A stretch of DNA of 5,176 nucleotides from Candidatus Omnitrophota bacterium (GTDB lineage: Bacteria; Omnitrophota; Gorgyraeia; B26-G9). This document shows, in pieces, positions 1 through 4,081 of the stretch. Positions within the stretch are counted from its first letter, which is position 1. Every line of letters begins with the position of its first letter. The notes below the pieces were generated by a model. That model did not search any database, was not told the origin of the DNA, and worked only from the letters and a program-made list of their open reading frames with translations. The translations under genes were made by a program, and so were the position numbers. The stretch covers positions 1 through 5,176 of the forward strand of contig JAKLQT010000002.1 in the NCBI GenBank assembly GCA_022013205.1. Reading direction: 5' to 3'.

Positions 1-354
1 GATAATTTGGTTCAGATAGCTCACAATGTTATTATTGGTGAGAACTCTATTGTGGTCGCGCAGACAGGCATTTCCGGCAGCACGATTATTGGTAAAAACG
101 TAACCTTAGCCGGACAGACGGGAATTATCGGACATATTACTATCGGTGATAATGCGGTGGTAGCTGCCCAGGCAGGGGTTACTAAATCTGTCCCCGCGAA
201 TACCTGTGTTTCCGGTTATCCGGCCAAACCACATAAGAAGGCTAAAAGAATTAATGCGTGTGTCCAAAAACTTCCTGATTTATACAAGTTGGTAAATAAA
301 TTAGAAGAAAAAATTGCTGCTTTAGAGTATGCTTTAAAGGAAAAAAATGGTTGA
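1..354 (+). CDS. lpxD: UDP-3-O-(3-hydroxyacyl)glucosamine N-acyltransferase LpxD, 5'-truncated
   Basis: LpxD transfers a 3-hydroxyacyl chain from acyl carrier protein to the 2-amino group of UDP-3-O-acyl-glucosamine, the third step of lipid A synthesis, in the cytoplasm. Only the last 117 residues are here and the frame is open from base 1, so the uridine-binding N-terminal domain and the true start lie upstream. The visible part opens with QIAHN, whose His (codon 22-24) matches the catalytic histidine of the family (His239 in E. coli). Left-handed beta-helix hexapeptide turns follow (VIIGEN, TIIGKN, TIGDNA), then the SGYPAKPHKK segment that ends the helix in LpxD. The C-terminal helix (about the last 35 residues, KLEEKIAALEYALKEK) resembles the three-helix trimer bundle of LpxD. 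The stop overlaps the next gene by 8 bp, which indicates translational coupling. LpxA is excluded because a second, complete LpxA lies downstream and the tail here is short and LpxD-like. Confidence 0.93.
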   Translation, partial: DNLVQIAHNVIIGENSIVVAQTGISGSTIIGKNVTLAGQTGIIGHITIGDNAVVAAQAGVTKSVPANTCVSGYPAKPHKKAKRINACVQKLPDLYKLVNKLEEKIAALEYALKEKNG

Positions 355-1657
355 AAACCAGTGTACAATAAATAGATCTGCTGGCCTTAGCGGCATTGGT
401 TTACATACAGGCCAAAAAGTTAATGTGAAATTTAAACCGGCTGTTGAGCATCAGGGTATTGAATTCGTAAGGACTGATCTTGATGGTAAGCCGCGTATTA
501 AAGCTCATATGTCTAACCTTATTGAAAGGCCCCGCCGGACTTCTATTGGAATTCAGAATGTAGAAATTCATACAATTGAGCATGTGCTGGCTGCTTTAGC
601 CGGCTTAGGCATAGATAATATTACTATTGAAATGGACGCGGAGGAATTACCGGGTTTGGACGGCAGCGCTTTGCCTTTTTTGGAGCTTCTTAAAAAAGCA
701 GGTATTAAGGAACTTAACGCAGCCAGGAATTATTTCCAACCCAAAGAGCCGCTATACATGGAGGAAGGCGATTCTTCGGTATTGATTCTGCCGGCTAATG
801 ATTTTCGTATTTCTTACACAATGAGTTATCCTGATTCTTTGCTTAAATCACAATATGCTTCGTTTGAATTCAGCCCGGAAGTATTTGAAAAGGAGCTGGC
901 TCCAAGCCGTACATTTTGCCTGCAGGAGGAGGCAGAAGAACTTACCCGGCAGGGGTTAGGTAAGGGAGCTAACTATGAAAATACTGTAGTTGTCGGCGCA
1001 AAGGGTATAGTTGAGAATACGCTTCGTTTTGAAGATGAGTTTGTCCGCCATAAGATATGCGATCTTATAGGTGATTTATACTTATTAGGCCATCCTTTAA
1101 AGGGACATGTCATCGGCATCAAAAGCGGGCATCCTTTAAATATCAAACTGTTAAAAAAGATCAAGCATTTACACGATCGGCAGACCCAGGCCAGCATTAT
1201 GGCCAGCTCAGAAGGTATCAGCAATATAACTCCGCTTGATATTAATGAAATAAAAAGAATCCTGCCTCATCGCTATCCGTTTTTACTGGTAGACAGGATA
1301 CTGGAACTTAAAGAAGATAAGTATGCTGTTGGGATCAAGAATGTAACCATAAACGAGCAATTCTTTCAGGGGCATTTCCCTGGACGCCCGGTAATGCCAG
1401 GAGTTTTGATCGTAGAGGCAATGGCACAGGTTGTCGGTGTATTGCTTCTGAGCAAACGTGACAATTTGGGCAAGCGTGCTTATTTTATGAGTATTGATAA
1501 AGTTAAATTCAGGCGTATGGTACTGCCGGGAGACCAGCTGCGAATAGAAGTTTCCGTACTGAAGCTCAAATCCAAGATAGGCCAGGCATACGGACGGGCT
1601 ATTGTTGAGAATAAGGTTGTTGCTGAAGCAGTATTGATGTTTTCTTTAGGCGAATAA
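347..1657 (+). CDS. lpxC/fabZ: Bifunctional UDP-3-O-acyl-N-acetylglucosamine deacetylase / 3-hydroxyacyl-ACP dehydratase (LpxC-FabZ fusion)
   Basis: This 436-residue protein joins two enzymes. Residues 1 to about 280 are LpxC, the zinc deacetylase that performs the committed step of lipid A synthesis. Seen here are the SGIGLH motif (15-20), TIEHVLAAL with Glu78 and zinc ligand His79, RHKICDLIGDLYLLG with zinc ligands His235 and Asp239 and active-site Lys236, and SGHPLN with His262. All match the catalytic set known from E. coli LpxC. A short linker (about 281-296) leads to FabZ, a hot-dog-fold dehydratase that makes trans-2-enoyl-ACP. It shows LPHRYPFLLVDR (306-317) and GHFPGRPVMPGV (342-353), with catalytic His343 and Glu357 spaced 14 residues apart as in E. 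coli FabZ. Both active sites look intact. Each domain is slightly shorter than its stand-alone form. The ATG at 347 has AAAGGA at 336-341 and overlaps the lpxD stop. Such fusions are known in Bacteroidota and other diderm phyla. Confidence 0.96.
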   Translation: MVENQCTINRSAGLSGIGLHTGQKVNVKFKPAVEHQGIEFVRTDLDGKPRIKAHMSNLIERPRRTSIGIQNVEIHTIEHVLAALAGLGIDNITIEMDAEELPGLDGSALPFLELLKKAGIKELNAARNYFQPKEPLYMEEGDSSVLILPANDFRISYTMSYPDSLLKSQYASFEFSPEVFEKELAPSRTFCLQEEAEELTRQGLGKGANYENTVVVGAKGIVENTLRFEDEFVRHKICDLIGDLYLLGHPLKGHVIGIKSGHPLNIKLLKKIKHLHDRQTQASIMASSEGISNITPLDINEIKRILPHRYPFLLVDRILELKEDKYAVGIKNVTINEQFFQGHFPGRPVMPGVLIVEAMAQVVGVLLLSKRDNLGKRAYFMSIDKVKFRRMVLPGDQLRIEVSVLKLKSKIGQAYGRAIVENKVVAEAVLMFSLGE

Positions 1658-1700
1658 GACAGGTATTATTAGGCCTGGATAAAGGGATATTAAGATAAAT

Positions 1701-1709
1701 TGATATAAT
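1701..1709 (+). promoter_or_regulatory. Extended -10 promoter upstream of candidate small RNA
   Basis: The sequence TGATATAAT carries a perfect TATAAT (1704-1709) with the TG of an extended -10 element (1701-1702). No convincing -35 box stands 16-18 bases upstream, which extended -10 promoters can tolerate. Transcription would start at about 1716-1718, just before the folded segment. It lies 43 bp past the lpxC-fabZ stop. The match is strong, but in AT-rich DNA it can arise by chance. Confidence 0.5.
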
Positions 1710-1715
1710 TTGTCT

Positions 1716-1812
1716 CTGCTACCCCTTGGAATTCAAAGAATTTCCGGGACTAAGTTCTCGCAATGCTTTGCATCGTAGAGGGTCAAGGTATTCCATCCCA
1801 TACCCCTTTTTT
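1716..1812 (+). ncRNA. Candidate structured small RNA or leader element between lpxC-fabZ and lpxA
   Basis: This stretch of about 97 nt has no ORF of note but folds well by eye. An outer stem pairs TA + CCTTG (1720-1721, 1724-1728) with CAAGG + TA (1784-1790), leaving CC bulged. Inside it are a hairpin GGAATTC-AAA-GAATTTCC (1728-1745, one bulged T; it shares G1728 with the outer stem) and a second arm opened by GAC/GTC (1748-1750/1782-1784, competing with the outer stem for C1784). The second arm is capped by ATGC-TTT-GCAT (1763-1773), with TCT-CG/CG-AGA below it. It is preceded by an extended -10 promoter and ends in a hairpin plus T6. I do not recognise 6S, SRP, tmRNA or any riboswitch consensus. 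It could be an independent small RNA or a regulatory leader in the lpx operon transcript. Confidence 0.4.
1785..1812 (+). terminator. Rho-independent terminator of the 1716-1812 element
   Basis: GGTAT (1787-1791) pairs with ATACC (1800-1804) around an 8-nt loop. AA (1785-1786) can extend the stem to TT past two bulged C residues, and a run of six T follows (1807-1812). The stem is short and the loop C-rich, so termination may be partial. The 5' arm overlaps bases used by the outer stem of the upstream fold, so the two structures exclude each other. Confidence 0.45.
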
Positions 1813-1834
1813 ATGTTTCATTTATCCTTATTAA

Positions 1835-1843
1835 TGGTATAAT
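1835..1843 (+). promoter_or_regulatory. Extended -10 promoter for lpxA
   Basis: TGGTATAAT contains a perfect TATAAT (1838-1843) with an extended -10 TG (1835-1836). The -35 region (GTTTCA at 1815-1820, spacer 17) is weak. The predicted start point falls at about 1850-1853, on or just before the lpxA ATG at 1853. The mRNA would therefore have almost no 5' leader, which agrees with the lack of a Shine-Dalgarno there. Confidence 0.55.
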
Positions 1844-1852
1844 AACACTATA

Positions 1853-2641
1853 ATGTTAGTAAAAAGTAAAATTCATCCAAACGCATTTGTCCATCCTAAG
1901 GCTAAACTGGGAAACGGAGTATGCATAGGCCCGAATACTATTGTTGGAGAATATGTAAAAATAGGGGCAGATACAGTTGTGGGAAGTTCTTGTGTTATCG
2001 AAGGAATGACTCAAATAGGTAAACGCTGCAAAATCCACACCGGCGCTGTAATCGGCAGTCCTCCTCAGGATTTAAAATATAAGGGAGAATGCACTAAGGT
2101 TATCATTGGCGATGATAATGTTATCAGGGAATATGTTACGATCAATCTCGGCACAGTGGATAAAGGCAGAACAGTGATTGGTAATAACAATTTACTCATG
2201 GCTTACAGCCATGTGGCTCATGATTGTTTGATTGGTGACGGAGTGGTTATTGCCAACGCGGGAACTTTAGCCGGACATGTTACGATCGAGGACAAGGCGA
2301 TTATTGGGGGAATGTCTGCAATCCATCAGTTTTCGCGTGTTGGCAGAATGGCGATTATCGGGGGGTGCTCAAAAATCATTCAGGACGTGCCGCCTTTTTC
2401 CATGGTTGATGGCCATCCGGCAAAAGTTTACGGAATTAATAGTATCGGGCTTAAAAGAACGAAAATAGCCGCTAAGAGCATAGCACGCTTAAAAACGGCG
2501 TTTAAGATCCTGTTTAAAATGAAATTATCAACATCTACGGCTTTAAAGAGAATTAAAAAAGAAATTCCTAAAAATGTTTATGTTCAATATCTTGTTGAAT
2601 TTGTTAAAAGTTCTAAACGAGGTGTGTGTAAAGGCAATTGA
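1853..2641 (+). CDS. lpxA: Acyl-ACP--UDP-N-acetylglucosamine O-acyltransferase LpxA
   Basis: LpxA transfers a 3-hydroxyacyl chain from ACP to the 3-OH of UDP-GlcNAc, the first and reversible step of lipid A synthesis, as a cytoplasmic homotrimer. The 262 residues match the usual length (E. coli, 262). The N-terminus MLVKSKIHPNAFVHP aligns naturally with the family, supporting the ATG at 1853. Hexapeptide turns of the left-handed beta-helix run from about residue 8 to 190, and a helical C-terminal domain follows (about 200-262). Catalytic His123 sits in SHVAHDC with His120 before it. His142 (AGHV) and His158 (IHQF) match the other active-site histidines. Gly171 in IIGGCS occupies the acyl-length ruler position (Gly173 in E. 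coli), which suggests a long acyl chain such as C14; this is inferred by hand alignment. No Shine-Dalgarno precedes the ATG, while a strong -10 ends 9 bases upstream, so a leaderless message is likely. Confidence 0.95.
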   Translation: MLVKSKIHPNAFVHPKAKLGNGVCIGPNTIVGEYVKIGADTVVGSSCVIEGMTQIGKRCKIHTGAVIGSPPQDLKYKGECTKVIIGDDNVIREYVTINLGTVDKGRTVIGNNNLLMAYSHVAHDCLIGDGVVIANAGTLAGHVTIEDKAIIGGMSAIHQFSRVGRMAIIGGCSKIIQDVPPFSMVDGHPAKVYGINSIGLKRTKIAAKSIARLKTAFKILFKMKLSTSTALKRIKKEIPKNVYVQYLVEFVKSSKRGVCKGN

Positions 2642-2666
2642 TAATCTTTGCGGTATTACAGTTTAG

Positions 2667-2714
2667 AGTAGAGAGCGGCCAAACAATCGAGCTTTTCTGC
2701 TCTTTACTTGTTTT
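2667..2714 (+). terminator. Probable rho-independent terminator after lpxA
   Basis: AGTAGAGAGCGG (2667-2678) pairs with CTGCTCTTTACT (2697-2708) over 12 bp, including two G-U pairs, around an 18-nt loop. It is followed by TGTTTT (2709-2714). It starts 25 bp past the lpxA stop. The broken T tract and long loop may make it leaky. If it works, lpxI needs its own promoter, but I see no convincing one in the 31 bp that remain before its ATG. Confidence 0.5.
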
Positions 2715-2745
2715 AATGAGAGTACATTAACGGAGAGTTCTGATT

Positions 2746-3546
2746 ATGCAGACAATAGCACTAATTGCCGGCAATGGAACTTATCCTCTTGTTTTTGCTA
2801 AGGCAGCAAAGAAGGCAGGAGTGAGAATTATTGCTGTCGGCATAAAGGAAGAGACTAATCCAGAGCTTAAGCTGTATGTGGAAAAAATCTTTTGGATAAG
2901 CGCAGGGCAGCTTAAAAAGCTTATCCAGATACTCCAGAGTGAAAAAATAGAAAAAGCGGTTATGGCCGGACAAATAAATCATAAACTGCTTTTCAGCGAT
3001 ATAATACTGGATAGTGAATTAAGGGCATTGCTTTTTAAATTAAAGGACAAAAAGACAGATACTATTCTCAGCGGCATTGCACAGCGGCTTGGAGAACTCG
3101 GTATTGAGCTGATTGATTCGACTACTTTTATTAAAGATTACCTGCCTGAGCCTGGAGTGCTTACAAAAACAAAACCAAGTAAAGAACAGTTAGAGGATGT
3201 AGAATTTGGCCTTAAAATCGCAAAGGCAATCGCCGGCCTTGATATCGGGCAAACAGTTGTCGTAAAAGATAAAGTTGTCCTGAGCATCGAGGCAATCGAA
3301 GGTACGGATGAGGCTATTGCGAGAGCTAATCTTTACTGTAAAGGCGGTGCTGTTGTGGTTAAGGTGAGTAAACCGGATCAGGATATGCGATTTGACATAC
3401 CGCTTATCGGTAAACAGACAATACAGACTTTAATCAAAGAGGATGCTGCTTTATTGGCTGTTGAGTCCGGCAAGACCTTATTTCTTGACCAGGAATACGT
3501 TTTGGATCAGGCGGATGAGCACGGTATTGTGATAGTCGCGATTTAA
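2746..3546 (+). CDS. lpxI: UDP-2,3-diacylglucosamine diphosphatase LpxI
   Basis: LpxI hydrolyses UDP-2,3-diacylglucosamine to lipid X and UMP, attacking the alpha phosphate, and replaces LpxH in many bacteria. The protein has 266 residues, close to the length of the family (formerly DUF1009). The N-terminal half opens with IALIAGNGTYPLVFAKAAKKAG (residues 4-25, a glycine-rich nucleotide-type fold) and includes KAVMAGQINH (70-79). The C-terminal domain carries LPEPGVLTKTKPS (133-145), VLSIEAIEGTDEAI (178-191) and KVSKPDQDMRFDIPLIG (206-222). The last is the family hallmark and holds the conserved acidic residues implicated in catalysis. The ATG at 2746 follows GGAG (2732-2735) with a 10-nt gap. 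The gene is in the right pathway context after lpxD, lpxC and lpxA. Omnitrophota-like clusters often have an oxidoreductase gene between lpxA and lpxI and lpxB after it, but neither is seen here. Confidence 0.93.
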   Translation: MQTIALIAGNGTYPLVFAKAAKKAGVRIIAVGIKEETNPELKLYVEKIFWISAGQLKKLIQILQSEKIEKAVMAGQINHKLLFSDIILDSELRALLFKLKDKKTDTILSGIAQRLGELGIELIDSTTFIKDYLPEPGVLTKTKPSKEQLEDVEFGLKIAKAIAGLDIGQTVVVKDKVVLSIEAIEGTDEAIARANLYCKGGAVVVKVSKPDQDMRFDIPLIGKQTIQTLIKEDAALLAVESGKTLFLDQEYVLDQADEHGIVIVAI

Positions 3547-3553
3547 AGCGAAG

Positions 3554-3595
3554 AACGAGAAATAAGTTATAAATTACTAGTTATGAGTTACAAGT
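3554..3595 (+). repeat. Degenerate 7-bp tandem repeat, six units
   Basis: Six consecutive heptamers read AACGAGA, AATAAGT, TATAAAT, TACTAGT, TATGAGT, TACAAGT. Positions 1, 2 and 5-7 are largely constant, and the units suggest a decayed TACGAGT-like ancestor. The array starts 7 bp past the lpxI stop, is non-coding, and is far too short and spacer-less for CRISPR. Confidence 0.5.
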
Positions 3596-3611
3596 TCTCT
3601 ATGATTTTTTT
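3557..3611 (+). terminator. Weak candidate terminator after lpxI
   Basis: GAGAA (3557-3561) pairs with TTCTC (3595-3599), and AT-rich inner pairing is possible (TAA/TTA, TTAT/ATGA). Seven T follow at 3605-3611 after a 5-nt gap. The stem is poor in G+C and is built from the tandem repeat, so the pairing may be incidental. The position, right after the last lpx gene and before the tRNA, makes termination here plausible. Confidence 0.3.
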
Positions 3612-3707
3612 GTTATATGTATTATTGGAGTAACTACTGGTAACCGGAAAAAGTATTAACTATTGCAGGACAAGGCACAGCAAAATATTAGTTATATTGT
3701 TTATGAT

Positions 3708-3783
3708 GCCCACGTAGCTCAGTTGGTAGAGCAAGGCTTTCGTAAAGCTTAGGTCGGAGGTTCGACTCCTCTCGTGGGCTCCA
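3708..3783 (+). tRNA. tRNA-Thr (anticodon CGT)
   Basis: A complete 76-nt cloverleaf can be drawn. The acceptor stem is GCCCACG/CGTGGGC, the D arm GCTC/GAGC with loop AGTTGGTA, and the anticodon arm AGGCT/AGCTT with loop TTCGTAA. The variable region is AGGTC and the T arm GGAGG/CCTCT with loop TTCGACT. Discriminator T is at 3780 and CCA is encoded at 3781-3783. The anticodon CGT (3741-3743) reads ACG threonine codons. G-T pairs occur at 28-42 and 49-65, which is tolerable. The TTCGACT T-loop and GG of the D-loop are canonical, so it should be functional. It stands alone between lpxI and the transporter gene. Confidence 0.95.
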
Positions 3784-3825
3784 TCCTGCGCTCTGTTACA
3801 ACAGAGCTATGGATGGCAGGCCATC
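3781..3825 (+). repeat. Compound inverted repeat abutting the tRNA 3' end
   Basis: CCATCC (3781-3786, beginning with the tRNA CCA) is complementary to GGATGG (3811-3816). Between them, GCTCTGTT (3790-3797) and AACAGAGC (3800-3807) form a perfect 8-bp arm around two bases. A second hairpin, GATGGC-AG-GCCATC (3812-3825), shares the GATGG bases and so competes with the outer stem. No T run follows on the + strand, so it is not a standard terminator. It may help define or process the tRNA 3' end, or be a mobile-element scar. Confidence 0.55.
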
Positions 3826-3834
3826 AATGAAAAA

Positions 3835-3913
3835 GGGCGTGTTGCGAAAATAGAGATACGTTGTACAAGCGAGTGAGCGAGTAACGCAGTAGATGCGCGT
3901 TTTGTAACAGCCC
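3835..3913. repeat. Long imperfect inverted repeat (palindromic intergenic element)
   Basis: GGGC-G-TGTTGCGAAA (3835-3849) pairs with TTTTGTAACAGCCC (3900-3913) over 14 bp, with one bulged G and two G-T pairs. The intervening 50 bases include a direct repeat GCGAGT-GA-GCGAGT (3869-3882) and a weak inner stem CGTT/AACG. On the - strand the hairpin is followed by TTTTT (complement of 3830-3834), which would look like a terminator, although no - strand gene leads into it. It has the form of a dispersed palindromic repeat, but only one copy is in the window. Confidence 0.45.
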
Positions 3914-3928
3914 CAAGAAAGCTATTTA

Positions 3929-3972
3929 TCCTCTGAACCCTGGCTAAAGGTAGGGCAAAAATAAAAAGAGGA
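3929..3972 (+). other. Nested hairpin in the leader region of the transporter gene
   Basis: TCCTCT (3929-3934) pairs with AGAGGA (3967-3972). Inside it CCCT (3938-3941) pairs with AGGG (3952-3955), followed by an A-rich stretch. CTAAAGGTA (3944-3952) could instead pair with TACCTTTTAG (4024-4033) with one bulge, giving an alternative fold closer to the transporter start. It matches no riboswitch consensus known to me. The rest of 3784-4081 holds no gene I can support. Confidence 0.25.
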
Positions 3973-4081
3973 GTGAATTGACCTTTCCCGTATCTCCGTG
4001 CTGGTGTGGTTAAGTCTTGACATTACCTTTTAGTGGGTGGGACGGATGATAGGTCAGATTTATAAACAAGGGGAAGATCTT

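Noticed and set aside
401..583. Open frame of 60 codons on the - strand inside lpxC-fabZ
   Set aside because: It lies opposite a strongly conserved gene, has no ribosome site and its translation resembles no family I know.
973..1224. Open frame of 83 codons on the - strand inside lpxC-fabZ
   Set aside because: It is antisense to the LpxC zinc-site region. The composition is explained by the conserved coding strand.
1716..1812. Assignment to 6S RNA, 4.5S SRP RNA or a known riboswitch
   Set aside because: It is too short for 6S and lacks a clear central bubble. The SRP GGAAGGAAGCAG-type loop is absent, and no riboswitch consensus was recognised. A covariance-model search would be decisive.
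2277..2468. Alternate-frame + strand ORF within lpxA
   Set aside because: It overlaps the LpxA catalytic region in another frame, and its Arg/Ser-rich translation is typical of shadow frames.
3554..3595. CRISPR array
   Set aside because: The units are 7 bp, contiguous, degenerate and without spacers, and no cas genes are present.
3663..3698. Promoter for tRNA-Thr (TTGCAG with TATTAG, or TATATT at 3693-3698)
   Set aside because: The first pair matches poorly. The second has a fair -10 but no -35 at proper spacing and would start only a few bases before the tRNA.
3929..3972. preQ1-I-like riboswitch (small stem, A-rich tail, then purine-rich ribosome site)
   Set aside because: The loop lacks the cytosines that would pair with the tail to make the pseudoknot. 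Only the overall outline is similar.
3978..4013. Eleven-codon leader peptide (TTG start, MTFPVSPCWCG) after GAGGAG
   Set aside because: Spacing from the ribosome site is only 4 nt, the start is TTG, and nothing links its codons to a regulated pathway.
4017..4022. Perfect TTGACA as a -35 box for the transporter
   Set aside because: The bases 16-18 nt downstream are G-rich (GGACGG) with nothing like TATAAT, so no promoter call is supported.
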